DNA of 64,000 nucleotides from positions 62,001 to 126,000 of the forward strand of contig NZ_CAJHOE010000003.1 in the NCBI RefSeq assembly GCF_905120475.1, given 5' to 3'. Every line of letters starts with the position of its first letter. The stretch's first letter is position 1. Source of the stretch: Campylobacter suis. Its GTDB lineage: Bacteria > Campylobacterota > Campylobacteria > Campylobacterales > Campylobacteraceae. Positions 1 through 9,273 of this stretch are shown one piece after another. A model generated the notes under the pieces. It was given only the letters and a program-made list of their open reading frames with translations, was not told where the DNA came from and searched no databases. Both the position numbers and the translations under genes were made by a program.

Positions 1-321
1 GTTACAAATGCCTCTTTATCAAGACAGGCTATAAGTATTACAACATCACACATACAGCTAAAAAATGCAAATTTTAAATATCTTTGTGAGATAAAAAATG
101 AAGATAACAATAGCGATATAGAGATATTTTTAAACACGCACAAAGAAGAATTACTTGATTGTTTTATGTTGTATAAAGCTAGGGTAAAAAGCAAAGTTAT
201 AAAAAGCGAAAAAAATGTAAAGAAAACACTAAATTTACGCGTGCTTCCAACAAGGTTTATCATAGATTTTAAGTCAAAACTAGCCATTATTAAGACCATT
301 TCAACAAAGGGGGATAGATGA
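1..321 (+). CDS. C-terminal part of a protein upstream of flgR (possibly FlgQ)
   Basis: An open frame enters from the left edge and stops at TGA 319-321, overlapping the flgR start as ATGA, so the two are translationally coupled. The visible 106 residues are polar and lysine-rich, with no membrane segment or motif that I recognise. In C. jejuni the order gyrA-flgP-flgQ-flgR-asd is known, and here flgR and asd follow in the same order. By synteny alone this would be the end of FlgQ, which is needed for motility with the outer-membrane lipoprotein FlgP. That identity is inference: I do not recognise the sequence itself. Confidence 0.55.
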   Translation, partial: VTNASLSRQAISITTSHIQLKNANFKYLCEIKNEDNNSDIEIFLNTHKEELLDCFMLYKARVKSKVIKSEKNVKKTLNLRVLPTRFIIDFKSKLAIIKTISTKGDR

Positions 322-1472
322 AAATTCTCATCGTTGAAGACGATATAAATATGCGAAAGTCGCTAGAAATAGCGCTTGGCGACTATGATGAGTTTGAAAT
401 TTCTAGTGTTAAGAGTGCGATAGAAGCTCTAAAAAAGCTTGATAGTATTGCTCCAGAACTCATCATAACCGACATAAATATGCCCGGCATGGACGGTATA
501 GAGTTTATAAAAGAGCTTGATGGTAAATTTGATGTCATTATAATGACCGGAAACGCTACCTTAAACAAAGCCATAGAGAGTGTAAGGCTTGGTGTAAAGG
601 ACTTTTTAACAAAGCCTTTTGATGTTGAGACGCTTTATCAGGCCATAAAAAGAGTTGAAATTTTAAAAGAGAAAACGCCGCATAAAAAAACTAAAACAGA
701 AGAGATTAATAGCGAGTTTATAGCCTCATCAAAAGCACTTCAAGAAGCACAAAATATCGCACTAAAAGCTGCAAAAACAGACGCTAGCATTATGCTTATG
801 GGTCAAAGTGGTGTTGGAAAGGAAGTTTTTGCAAATTTTATACACAAAAACTCAAAACGAAAAGAAGCACCTTTTATAGCCATAAATATGGCTGCTATAC
901 CTGACAATTTGATAGAAAGCGAGCTTTTTGGCTTTGAAAAAGGAGCATTTACGGACGCAAGTGCCAGCAAAAAGGGTCTTTTTGAGCTGGCAAATGGCGG
1001 AACTTTGTTTTTAGACGAGATAGGCGAAATGCCAATAAATTTACAACCAAAACTACTTCGAGCACTTCAAGAGCGCGAAATTTCAAGACTTGGTGCAACT
1101 AAACCCATCAAGATAGATGTCCGCATAATAAGCGCTACAAATGCTAATTTAGACGAGCTTATAAAAGAGGCAAAATTTAGAGAGGATTTATATTATAGGC
1201 TAAATACCATCCCTGTTTTAATACCTCCACTGCGTGAGAGAAAAGAGGAGATAATGCCGCTTGCTAACCATTTTTTAAGCCTAAACTGCAAAGAATTTGG
1301 CGTAGGCAAGAAAAGTTTTGCAAAATCAGCCATAAAAGAGCTTGAAAGCTACAACTTCCCGGGCAACATAAGAGAGCTTATCTCTGTCGTGCAAAGGGCT
1401 GTGATTTTAAGCGAGGGCGATGAAATTTCAGCACAAGATCTATTTTTGCAAGCTAGAAGCGTGAAAGATTAA
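318..1472 (+). CDS. flgR: FlgR, sigma-54-dependent flagellar response regulator
   Basis: NtrC-family activator (384 aa) that, when phosphorylated by FlgS, drives RpoN transcription of hook/basal-body genes. The receiver domain covers about residues 1-110, with acidic residues D8/D9, phospho-acceptor D52, T77 and K99. The AAA+ domain (about 132-375) has Walker A GQSGVGKE (162-169), a sigma-54 contact loop reading GAFTDA rather than GAFTGA (209-214), Walker B TLFLDE (229-234) and the GNIREL sensor region (349-354). The protein ends right after the AAA+ domain, so it has no Fis-type DNA-binding domain. This resembles the short H. pylori FlgR more than the longer C. jejuni one. The start has GGGG six bases upstream and overlaps the preceding gene. 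Confidence 0.93.
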   Translation: MKILIVEDDINMRKSLEIALGDYDEFEISSVKSAIEALKKLDSIAPELIITDINMPGMDGIEFIKELDGKFDVIIMTGNATLNKAIESVRLGVKDFLTKPFDVETLYQAIKRVEILKEKTPHKKTKTEEINSEFIASSKALQEAQNIALKAAKTDASIMLMGQSGVGKEVFANFIHKNSKRKEAPFIAINMAAIPDNLIESELFGFEKGAFTDASASKKGLFELANGGTLFLDEIGEMPINLQPKLLRALQEREISRLGATKPIKIDVRIISATNANLDELIKEAKFREDLYYRLNTIPVLIPPLRERKEEIMPLANHFLSLNCKEFGVGKKSFAKSAIKELESYNFPGNIRELISVVQRAVILSEGDEISAQDLFLQARSVKD

Positions 1473-1551
1473 ATTTGTGTAAAATTTGAGATAAATTTAA
1501 AAAATTTTAAATTTGTTTGCAAAATTTTGGTGTAATATTTAAAAAAAGTTG

Positions 1552-1557
1552 TAAAAT
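1552..1557 (+). promoter_or_regulatory. Candidate -10 element for asd
   Basis: TAAAAT preceded by GTTG, about 30 bases upstream of asd in the 113-base flgR-asd gap. It fits the extended -10 typical of Campylobacter sigma-70 promoters, whose -35 is poorly conserved. No other evidence was available. Confidence 0.35.
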
Positions 1558-1585
1558 AGCCATAAATCAATGAAAAAGGATTAAG

Positions 1586-2611
1586 ATGAGAAAATTTAAT
1601 ATCGCAGTCGTTGGTGCAACTGGTGCCGTTGGGGAGGAAATTTTTAATATTTTAGCTGAGCTTGATTTTCCTGTTGGTGAGATTTTGCCTCTTGCAAGTG
1701 CTAAAAGTGCCGGAAGTCAGATAGAGTTTAAAGGTAAAAACTATAAAGTAAAAGAGCTTACAGACGCTGTTTGGCAAGAGCATGATATAGATATAGCATT
1801 TTTTAGTGCGGGTGGTTCAGTTTCTGAGCGTTTTGCTCCGGCTGCGGCGGCAAGCGGTGCGGTCGTGATAGACAATACAAGCCATTTTCGTATGCAGCCA
1901 AATGTCCCGCTCGTAGTGCCTGAGTGTAACCCATCAGACATAACACTTTACAAGGAAACCGGTATCATAGCAAATCCAAACTGCTCGACTATCCAAATGG
2001 TGCAAATTTTAAAGCCACTTGATGATGCTTTTGATATAGAGCGTGTAAATGTGGCGACCTATCAGGCAGCAAGTGGAGCTGGAAAAGAGGGTATGGAGGA
2101 ACTTGTTTTACAGCTTCAAAAATTCTTTGAGTTTAAACTTGATGAATGCGAGGCAAAGGTGTTCGCACACCAACTAGCGTTTAATGTCATACCTCACATT
2201 GATGTATTTTTGGATAATGATTATACAAAAGAAGAGATGAAAATGGTAAATGAAACGCAGAAAATTTTACACAAAAATATCGAAGTTTCAGCAACTTGCG
2301 TTCGTGTGCCAGTGCTAAGAAGCCACTCAGAAGCCATAACTATACACTTTAAAAATAGCGTAGATGCAAACAAGGCTCGTGAAATCCTAAGCAAAGCACC
2401 AAGTGTGGTTGTGGTAGATGAGCCATCTGAGAAAAAGTATCCGATGCCACTAATTTCAAGCGATACAAACGAAACTTATGTAGGCAGAATTCGCAAAGAT
2501 AACTACCGAGACAATGTCCTTCATCTATGGTGCTCAGCAGATCAGATCCGCGTAGGTGCAGCAACAAATGCTGTAAGAATTGCACAAAAATGGATAGAGC
2601 TGCAAGAATAA
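1586..2611 (+). CDS. asd: Aspartate-semialdehyde dehydrogenase
   Basis: Reduces L-aspartyl-4-phosphate to L-aspartate 4-semialdehyde with NADPH, the branch point toward lysine/diaminopimelate, threonine and methionine. At 341 aa it is the usual bacterial length. The N-terminal Rossmann motif GATGAVGEE (10-18) binds the nucleotide. Catalytic Cys133 sits in NPNCST, Q160 follows in a YQAASGAG segment, and the substrate-site Arg/His pair lies near 240-247. AAAAGGA is 7-8 bases before the ATG. Downstream is a strong hairpin terminator. The flgR-asd order matches other campylobacters. Confidence 0.97.
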   Translation: MRKFNIAVVGATGAVGEEIFNILAELDFPVGEILPLASAKSAGSQIEFKGKNYKVKELTDAVWQEHDIDIAFFSAGGSVSERFAPAAAASGAVVIDNTSHFRMQPNVPLVVPECNPSDITLYKETGIIANPNCSTIQMVQILKPLDDAFDIERVNVATYQAASGAGKEGMEELVLQLQKFFEFKLDECEAKVFAHQLAFNVIPHIDVFLDNDYTKEEMKMVNETQKILHKNIEVSATCVRVPVLRSHSEAITIHFKNSVDANKAREILSKAPSVVVVDEPSEKKYPMPLISSDTNETYVGRIRKDNYRDNVLHLWCSADQIRVGAATNAVRIAQKWIELQE

Positions 2612-2619
2612 GCTAAATT

Positions 2620-2642
2620 GACCGCTCATTTGGGCGGTCTTT
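2620..2642 (+). terminator. Rho-independent terminator after asd
   Basis: Stem GACCGC/GGCGGTC around a short loop, 9 bases after the asd stop, followed by a short T-rich run (TCTTTG). It ends the plus-strand asd unit. Confidence 0.75.
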
Positions 2643-3054
2643 GTAAAATTTAAATTTTCTAACCACCTTACATTTTCTCTTTTTTATTTACCATATCGGC
2701 TCTTTTGCTAAAATTTGTCAATAACAAGCTAGTAAAATTTAATAAGTTTATGCTAAAAATAGATTAAAAATCTATCAAATAATATTCTAAACAAAGATTT
2801 TTTAATCATTTTGGTTTTATAGTTTGGCTTTATTAAAATTTCTAGCAATAAAAAATGGGCTAAGTATGTTTTGTATTAATTGGTAGAAAAAGCAAAATTT
2901 GCCTAAAATTAACTTTGTAAATATATTGGTTTAAACCATTAAACATTTGTGATAGTGCTTAGAAAATTTGGATAGGCTTGCTATAAAATTCTACTAAAAA
3001 ATGCTATCTTTTTTATTTTTTTAAAATTAGTTAACGCCACAAAGCTTATTTATG
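2643..3054. other. Intergenic gap without a recognisable gene
   Basis: A very AT-rich gap of about 410 bases between two transcription units that converge (asd plus, pdxY minus). I see no ORF with a start, ribosome site and protein-like composition. The only clear structure is a perfect 7-bp inverted repeat, ATAGATT/AATCTAT (2759-2775) with a 3-base loop, and AT-rich -10-like words that any such sequence would contain. It may be a decayed gene or just a spacer. Confidence 0.5.
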
Positions 3055-3888
3055 CTAAATTTGACATGATCCTAAAGTGTGTAAAATTTTTTCAAACTGT
3101 ACGCCGTACCAAGTTTTATTTGGATCTTGTAGTGTGACTTTTATGCTCTCTACGACAAAATTTGCAGCTCTTTTTATCGCTTCTTCTTCACTAAAACCAA
3201 GCACTAGCGAGCCAAAAAGCACAGAGGCAAATATATCCCCAGTTCCACTTGTTTTTAGCGGAAGTAGTTCGTGAAAGTATTCGCATTGTTTGTTGCTTTT
3301 TGTATCAAACGCTATAACACCACAGCTATTTTTAGTGTAGCTTACGCCTTTTAGGACGATTTTTGAGGCGCCTATTTGTGCTAAGCGAGATAAAATTTCA
3401 TCGATATAGCCCTTATCGTAACCATCATTTTTATATTCCATACCACACATCGCGGTTGCTTCTGTGAGATTTGGCGTTATTACATCAGCTTTTTTGCAAA
3501 GCTCGCGCATTGCCATTGCAAAATTTTGATCAAAACCAGGATATAGCTTGCCGTTATCACCCATGCAAGGATCAACAAGTATGATCTGGTTGTCTTGTTT
3601 AAACTCATCAAAGAGTTTTGCCATGATCTCAAGCTGCTTAAAGCTTCCCAAAAATCCAGTATAGATACCATCAAAATTTATATTTTCACTTTTCCATGTG
3701 TTGCAAATTTTTTCAATCTCATCGGTTAAATCGCAAAAAGTAAAATTCTTAAAACCCGTATGCGTTGAAAGCACTGCCGTTGGTAAGATACAAGTTTCTA
3801 TCCCAAGTGCGCTAATAACAGGTAGTGCCACCGTAAGTGAGCACTTGCCAACGCACGATATGTCTTGTATGGTTAAAATTCGCTTCAT
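3055..3888 (-). CDS. pdxY: Pyridoxal/pyridoxamine kinase, PfkB-like fold (PdxY type)
   Basis: Ribokinase-like vitamin kinase (277 aa) that phosphorylates pyridoxal or pyridoxamine at the 5' position in the B6 salvage pathway. The N-terminus carries the PdxY-type DISCVGKCS stretch (residues 9-17). An ATP-site acidic segment DPCMGD lies at 106-111, a TPNLTEA motif near 138-144, and the GTGD anion hole with catalytic Asp218 near the C-terminus. Thiamine-type hydroxymethylpyrimidine kinase is the closest alternative, but the N-terminal motif favours PdxY. The ATG overlaps the upstream radical SAM stop (TAATG), so the two are co-translated. Confidence 0.85.
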   Translation of the reverse strand: MKRILTIQDISCVGKCSLTVALPVISALGIETCILPTAVLSTHTGFKNFTFCDLTDEIEKICNTWKSENINFDGIYTGFLGSFKQLEIMAKLFDEFKQDNQIILVDPCMGDNGKLYPGFDQNFAMAMRELCKKADVITPNLTEATAMCGMEYKNDGYDKGYIDEILSRLAQIGASKIVLKGVSYTKNSCGVIAFDTKSNKQCEYFHELLPLKTSGTGDIFASVLFGSLVLGFSEEEAIKRAANFVVESIKVTLQDPNKTWYGVQFEKILHTLGSCQI

Positions 3889-4799
3889 TACTCCTGCCTA
3901 ATCTTATAAAAATTTACTCCAGCCACACTGACTTTATGGACTTTGCCTTGATCTATAAGTATGCCTAGGTTTTGTTTTGATGATTCGCTAAAATTTTCAC
4001 TCACATTTGCTTGGCTTTGTGGTCTGCGAGATAAAGTTTGTAAAATTTCATCACAGCTAAAGTTATAAATTTCTGTGCTTTTTTGGGCTTTGGCTATCAC
4101 AACTGGTACATTTTTTATAAATCCAGCAAGCTCGTTTAATCGCTCATAACTCACGCTTTTTACAGGATATGCTGGAGGCCTGTCTATGCTGCTTATATCA
4201 ACCCTGTCAGGAGCTATAAAATTTATAGCTTCATTTAACGCTAAAAACTCGCTTTGCTTGTCGTTAAAGCCAGCAACGACTAGTATCTCAAGCACAAGCA
4301 AGCCCTGAAAATTTTTACGAAAATCTGCCATTGCTTCGATGATGTTTCTAATATCTAGCGTGCTTTTATCGCGATCTATCTTTTTAAATGTGCTTTGTAT
4401 CGCACTATCAAGGCTAAATTTTACTATGTCAAGACCTTTTAGTGCGTCCCGTATTTTGGGATTTAGTGCACCAGTGCCATTACTTAGTATGAGTAGTTTT
4501 TTGTCTGTTTTTATTAAATTTAGCTCAGTTATTAGCTCTTTTAGGTGCGGATAAAGAGTCGGCTCTCCATTTGCGCTTATGGTTATAACATCGATATTTG
4601 GATGAGTTTTTAGGGCGTTTTTGACCTCGGTTATGACATCTGCTACACTTGGAGGGTCTGGTATGAAATTTCTAGGTTTTGCCCCTTTTAGCTCACAATA
4701 AATACAGTCAAAGTTGCATGACTTTTCATTTGGACTGAGGTCTATGCCTAGGCTCATACCAAAACGGCGCGAGTTTATCGGACCAAAAACTACATTCAA
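3888..4799 (-). CDS. Radical SAM protein (COG0731-like)
   Basis: A cysteine triad C-x3-C-x2-C (CNFDCIYC) in the N-terminal region would bind the 4Fe-4S cluster that cleaves S-adenosylmethionine. The protein starts with a VVFGPINSRRFG segment seen in the COG0731 group of Fe-S oxidoreductases, which are related to wybutosine-type enzymes. The substrate is unknown. I chose the TTG at 4799 over an ATG at 4850: AAGGG lies six bases upstream, the start abuts the hemE stop instead of overlapping it by 50 bases, and the protein then begins at the conserved segment (303 aa). C. jejuni has the same neighbours, hemE next to a radical SAM gene. Confidence 0.78.
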   Translation of the reverse strand: MNVVFGPINSRRFGMSLGIDLSPNEKSCNFDCIYCELKGAKPRNFIPDPPSVADVITEVKNALKTHPNIDVITISANGEPTLYPHLKELITELNLIKTDKKLLILSNGTGALNPKIRDALKGLDIVKFSLDSAIQSTFKKIDRDKSTLDIRNIIEAMADFRKNFQGLLVLEILVVAGFNDKQSEFLALNEAINFIAPDRVDISSIDRPPAYPVKSVSYERLNELAGFIKNVPVVIAKAQKSTEIYNFSCDEILQTLSRRPQSQANVSENFSESSKQNLGILIDQGKVHKVSVAGVNFYKIRQE

Positions 4800-4800
4800 A

Positions 4801-5826
4801 CTATGCCCTTGCACTTTTTTCTTGAACTTGCTTGATGAAGTATTTAGCATGCTCTACTGGTATATCTGGCAAGATACCATGACCTAGGTTAAATATATGT
4901 GGTGTGCCTTTCATTACGCTTAAAATTTCATCTATGCCCTCATCAATAGCCCTTTTACTGTAAAGGCGAGTTGGCTCCATATTTCCTTGTAAAACATAGC
5001 GTGGGCTTAGGTCTGACTTTGCAAGGTCGATAGGCGTACTCCAATCCACTCCAAAAACATCAAAATTCCCGCTTATCTTATCTAAATATCCGCTTATGCC
5101 TTTTGGAAAGACGATGACTGGAAAGTCTGGAAATTCTGCTTTTATGGCATCTACTATGCGCAAGATGTAGCTCCAGCTAAACTCAAAGAAGGCACTCTCT
5201 TCAAGTGCAGCCGCCCAGCTGTCAAAAATTTGTATCGCATTTACGCCAGCTTTTATCTGCGCCTTTGCATAGCCGATACAGACTGTTGTGACCTTGTCTA
5301 AAATTCTATGCAGTAGCTCAGGATCGCTGTATAACATCTTTTTGCAGATCGCGTAAGTTTTTGTACCTTGTCCTTCTATCATATATGTAGCTAGCGTCCA
5401 TGGCGCACCCAAAAAGCCAATGAGTGCCTTGTCGTTAGCCAAATTTTGTCTAGTTAAGCCTATTGTATCATATACATAGCTGAGATTTTTAACCGCAAGT
5501 TCGCTGTCTAGCTTATCAAGATCAGACTGCGTTTTTATCGGTGCGTCAAAGACAGGACCTTCGCCTTTTATAAATTTTAGCCCCATGCCCATTTCAAGCG
5601 GTACTACAAGGATGTCGCTAAAAAGTATAGCTGCGTCAACGCCTAAAATTTCTACAGGCTGTATAGTAACCTCACTTGCTTTTCTGTAATCTTTGCAAAG
5701 ACTTAAAAAGTCACCGGCTTGGGCTCTTACTGCCATATATTCAGGTAGATAGCGACCAGCTTGTCGCATCATCCAAACAGGAGTGTATGGGGTTGGTTTT
5801 TTTAAACATGCGTCAATAAATATCAT
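4801..5826 (-). CDS. hemE: Uroporphyrinogen decarboxylase
   Basis: Decarboxylates the four acetate side chains of uroporphyrinogen III to give coproporphyrinogen III in haem synthesis. It is 341 aa, the standard length. The N-terminus carries the UROD signature [15 protein letters not shown] (about 16-30), with the Arg used to bind substrate carboxylates. A [14 protein letters not shown] segment is near residue 140, and the C-terminal FNLGHGILP segment (about 312-320) contains the conserved His. The product feeds HemN, which is also in this window (22345-23706). It heads a minus-strand run with the radical SAM and pdxY genes. Confidence 0.97.
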   Translation of the reverse strand: MIFIDACLKKPTPYTPVWMMRQAGRYLPEYMAVRAQAGDFLSLCKDYRKASEVTIQPVEILGVDAAILFSDILVVPLEMGMGLKFIKGEGPVFDAPIKTQSDLDKLDSELAVKNLSYVYDTIGLTRQNLANDKALIGFLGAPWTLATYMIEGQGTKTYAICKKMLYSDPELLHRILDKVTTVCIGYAKAQIKAGVNAIQIFDSWAAALEESAFFEFSWSYILRIVDAIKAEFPDFPVIVFPKGISGYLDKISGNFDVFGVDWSTPIDLAKSDLSPRYVLQGNMEPTRLYSKRAIDEGIDEILSVMKGTPHIFNLGHGILPDIPVEHAKYFIKQVQEKSARA

Positions 5827-5847
5827 AAATTTCCTTTTTTGTAAATT

Positions 5848-6354
5848 TTAGTGATGACCTTTGTGCAGGAAGTAAAGTCCTATACAAAGTGCTAGGATCG
5901 AACCAGCAAGATATAACATCTCAACTGGCGTAGTAAAGTTTGTATGCAAAACTCGCTGGAAAAAATTTACGATTAGCACCATTACGATAACTTTTGCGAG
6001 TTTATCTTTTAGCTCATCAAGTGAATGCACCTCTAAGACATTTAAATTTCGGCTGTCTTTTAGCTCTTTTATTGGGCTTATGAAAAGCTCATAAATGCCA
6101 AAGCCAAAGATAAAAAGCACAAGTGCCATAAGATAAAGATCTATCGCTCCAACGATTGCTCCAACCACATCTGAGTGGAAATTTTCAGGGTGTATGCCTT
6201 TAAAAAAGTAAGCATAAATATCGCCAAAAACGACGATAACATCGTAGCTTGCGATGATAAAGAGCACTATTGCGCCCAATATACAAAAAACTACTGGTAA
6301 GACGGTAAACATATTACTCGCCAACATCAATCTCTCAAACAAACTCTTTAACAT
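5848..6354 (-). CDS. YqhA family (UPF0114) inner-membrane protein
   Basis: 168 aa with four hydrophobic segments (about 15-38, 70-88, 118-130 and 140-160). The N-terminal ERLMLASNMFTVLPV stretch resembles the start of UPF0114/YqhA proteins. The function of this family is unknown. It lies between hemE (22 bases downstream on the same strand) and the sensor-like gene, and could be co-transcribed with hemE. Recognition rests on topology and the N-terminal motif. Confidence 0.75.
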   Translation of the reverse strand: MLKSLFERLMLASNMFTVLPVVFCILGAIVLFIIASYDVIVVFGDIYAYFFKGIHPENFHSDVVGAIVGAIDLYLMALVLFIFGFGIYELFISPIKELKDSRNLNVLEVHSLDELKDKLAKVIVMVLIVNFFQRVLHTNFTTPVEMLYLAGSILALCIGLYFLHKGHH

Positions 6355-6402
6355 TTTTTTCCTTAGTAGTTTAAATTTTTCTAAAATTTTTAGATTAGTT
6401 GA

Positions 6403-9273
6403 TCAGCTCTCTCTCTCTCTCTCTCTCTCTAAATACTCGCTACTTTCGACATCTCTTTGGAGATTTTTTATGATACTTGAAAGCTTAGTTTTGTTTATTT
6501 GCGGTGAAAGTGTTCTAACATAAGATTTTAGTCCGCCTAGCTCTTTGCTTATCTCGCTAAAGATAAACAGCCTGCTATCGACACTATATCTGATCCTAGC
6601 CTCATCAACATCAAGTATGACCTTATCCATCTCAAAGCCAGCCGCATTTTCATCGATAAGAACCGCGCCAAATGGCTTTTCTTTAAGCTCTTTCTCAAAT
6701 TCATCAATGCTATTTGCCACAGTCAGATACTCGCTAAATTCTTTAAGTGCACCAGCGAAAATTTTGTTTTCTAATGGTGTTTTTTTGTAAAGCAGGATAT
6801 GTTTGTTTGTCTTTTCTAGGTTGCCTTGCTTTTTAAAACTTTGGATATTGTCGATGTATTTGGTTAGAATTTGTTCAAGCTCTTTGCCAGCCATCGGTTT
6901 TTTAATGGTGCTATCAAACATCTCAATCGTTTGTTGCGATAAAAATTTGCTCGTATTGGAGATCATTGCTATGATAGGCGTTTTGAAATTTGGGTTTTCA
7001 TCTTTTATGCGTTTTATCGTCTCAGCAACATTTGTATTGGTTAAATTTATGCTTGTAAATATTATAGTAAATTCATTCTCACTTTGTGTGCTTAAAAGCT
7101 CAAAGTTGTGCGCTATGGTTAAGTTAATGTTATAGTTTCTAAATGCAAACTCGGCAAATTTTACACTTATACCATTATCTTCGATAAGTAAAATTTGTGG
7201 TTTTGATAGGCTAAATTTAACGCTTTTTAGCTGAGAGCTTGTTTGCATAAAAGATAAAATTCCAAGTGGCGTTAGTGGATCTTTTATTTTTATTAGATTT
7301 TTTAAAGCAGAGCTTACCTCATGCTCATTGCGGGTAAAGACTATGTCGTAGTCGTGTCCAGCAAGTAGTTTTGTATCATTTACAAAGCTTTTAAATTTAA
7401 TGCCAAGACCGTCCATGGTTCGCTTGAAAAAGTCGTTGTATTCTTTGTTGTTATCCTCAATAAAAGCAACATTTTTTGTAAATTTATCATAGAGCGACTC
7501 GCGAACATTTTTGATACGAAGCCTAAGTGTAAAGAAAAATTCATTTCCAACATTTGGAATGCTTTTGATATTTAGCTCAAGTCCTATCATTTTTAGGTAT
7601 AAATTTGCCATCGATAGCCAAAAGTCGCTGTAATTAGCAGTAAGCAAGCGGTTTTTATCCGTGTCTAGGATGGTTGCTATCTTTGCTTCACTCATTGGCT
7701 TAGCATCATTTTTAACACTTACTAAAATTTGAGAAACATCACTACTTTTGGTAAAATCAGCTGGTTTTATCTCAACATAGAGCTTTGAGTAGGCGTTACA
7801 CTGGGCTGTTGCACCAAAGATGAAGCCAGAGATGATGGCTATTATCTTACTTTCATCGCCTTCAACTTCATTTTTAATAGACGGATCGATGTAGGTTGCG
7901 TAGTTTATGTGCCTTTTTTCTATCTCGTAGATATTTGCCTCAAGAGCCTTTTTAAAGGTTGATTGCGGGCAAAATGTACTTGTTTCGCAAACAAGGTTTT
8001 CTTGCTTGAAATTTGCTATCTTGCTTAAGTTTTCTATTATGAGATGTGTGGCTGAGAAATTTTCTTCGATAAGATTTATCGCCTTAATGCACTCAACATC
8101 TTTTAGCTCTTTTTTAAGAAAGGCTAGGGCTTGAGAATTTTCTTTTAAAAGCAGTTTGTTCTTCTTTGCTATGTGTGTCATATAGTTATTTTTTAACCTA
8201 TTTAGACCTTCTACATAGCTCTTTTCATCTTGTAGCTCTTGAGTGATGTCGCTTAGTATATTTATGATATCTGCATGCGAGTCATCGTCTGATTTTATAT
8301 TAAATCTATGTTTTGCTTCATTTGTAGCCTCTTTGATTTTTTGGTATCTTAACATGTCCTTGTAGACGATGGAAAATTTATACATAAAGAGTAGCGAAAG
8401 CACCGTAAAAAGAAATAGCAAGAGCTTGGTGTTGTTTATGTTTTCTTCATTTGAGCTTAAGAGATTTTCATCTATGACATCAGAGATTTTGGTTAAGAGT
8501 GAAGTCAGGTAAATTTTTAACCTGTATAACATTATGATATCTTTTTCTATTATGACTTGCTCTTTGGCAACAAAATTTTGTCTAGCACTCTCAAATTCTT
8601 CAAATAAATCTTTGGCGTAGTTTTTTTCCGTTATAACTAAAATTTTTGCATTTATCTCATCATTTAGTAAAGCTTGTCTTGAAATTTCAGCCAAATTTTC
8701 CATATCAAGCCAGTCAGAGATAATTCTTTTATTTGGCGCAGTCTTGTTTTGCAATGCATCCAGTATAAAATTTCTATTATCAATCATTTTGGCAATATGG
8801 TTATGTATGGATGTGGTTGATAAAATGTAAGTTTTATCTTGGATCGATATAGAGTCTGATTTTGCAAAGGTTGAGTAGTTTTGCAGTATTTTGTTGTTTA
8901 ATGTCTTATCAAAATTTATAAAAACTGCACTGTATTTTATATTTCCCTGTTTGATAAATTCTCTAGCATTTGCTAGCTGCTCTACCATCGATGTAGCAAG
9001 CTCTTTGTTTGTTAGATGCTCTATCTTTTCATTGACCTTATCTCTTATTTTTTTAACGATATCATTTTGTAAAACTATATTTTTATCTCTTGCATCTATG
9101 ATGGCTCGTCGCTCAATAAAAAGTTCTCGCATTATATCTTTGAGTACGATTTGCTCTTTTAAATTTGTGCTTATTTCTTTTAAGTCTATTAGTTTTATAG
9201 CCTGATGATATGTCCCATAGCTAAATGTAAGGATAGCTAGGGCTATTGGCAGGAGCAGGAGATATTTTTTCAT
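6403..9273 (-). CDS. Large membrane sensor, degenerate hybrid histidine-kinase-like
   Basis: 956 aa. Membrane segment 1 is at about 4-20 and segment 2 at about 283-300. The periplasmic part between them is all-helical, with a weak resemblance to NIT-type sensor bundles. A coiled region follows, with a possible H-box-like His367, and then a kinase-like ATPase region (about 470-595). That region lacks the N-box Asn and the DxGxG motif, although a terminal GNEFFFTLRL-type segment survives. Three receiver-like stretches follow, at about 605-690, 705-810 and 838-945. The central one has lost the phospho-acceptor Asp. It looks like a pseudo-kinase scaffold; the ligand is unknown. It is coupled by ATGA to the upstream gene 9270-10013 and ends in a GA repeat. 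Confidence 0.7.
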   Translation of the reverse strand: MKKYLLLLPIALAILTFSYGTYHQAIKLIDLKEISTNLKEQIVLKDIMRELFIERRAIIDARDKNIVLQNDIVKKIRDKVNEKIEHLTNKELATSMVEQLANAREFIKQGNIKYSAVFINFDKTLNNKILQNYSTFAKSDSISIQDKTYILSTTSIHNHIAKMIDNRNFILDALQNKTAPNKRIISDWLDMENLAEISRQALLNDEINAKILVITEKNYAKDLFEEFESARQNFVAKEQVIIEKDIIMLYRLKIYLTSLLTKISDVIDENLLSSNEENINNTKLLLFLFTVLSLLFMYKFSIVYKDMLRYQKIKEATNEAKHRFNIKSDDDSHADIINILSDITQELQDEKSYVEGLNRLKNNYMTHIAKKNKLLLKENSQALAFLKKELKDVECIKAINLIEENFSATHLIIENLSKIANFKQENLVCETSTFCPQSTFKKALEANIYEIEKRHINYATYIDPSIKNEVEGDESKIIAIISGFIFGATAQCNAYSKLYVEIKPADFTKSSDVSQILVSVKNDAKPMSEAKIATILDTDKNRLLTANYSDFWLSMANLYLKMIGLELNIKSIPNVGNEFFFTLRLRIKNVRESLYDKFTKNVAFIEDNNKEYNDFFKRTMDGLGIKFKSFVNDTKLLAGHDYDIVFTRNEHEVSSALKNLIKIKDPLTPLGILSFMQTSSQLKSVKFSLSKPQILLIEDNGISVKFAEFAFRNYNINLTIAHNFELLSTQSENEFTIIFTSINLTNTNVAETIKRIKDENPNFKTPIIAMISNTSKFLSQQTIEMFDSTIKKPMAGKELEQILTKYIDNIQSFKKQGNLEKTNKHILLYKKTPLENKIFAGALKEFSEYLTVANSIDEFEKELKEKPFGAVLIDENAAGFEMDKVILDVDEARIRYSVDSRLFIFSEISKELGGLKSYVRTLSPQINKTKLSSIIKNLQRDVESSEYLERERERES
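6407..6430 (-). repeat. (GA)12 dinucleotide repeat at the 3' end of a sensor-like gene
   Basis: Twelve uninterrupted CT units on the plus strand (GA in the coding sense) encode an alternating Glu-Arg tail just before the stop. Each two-base slip shifts the frame. All three frames meet a stop within about 20 bases of the tract, so slippage would change only the last few residues. Confidence 0.95.

Noticed and set aside
2968-2982. Sigma-54-like site (TTGG ... TTGC) upstream in the asd-pdxY gap
   Set aside because: GG and GC are 8 bases apart rather than 10, and no plus-strand gene follows.
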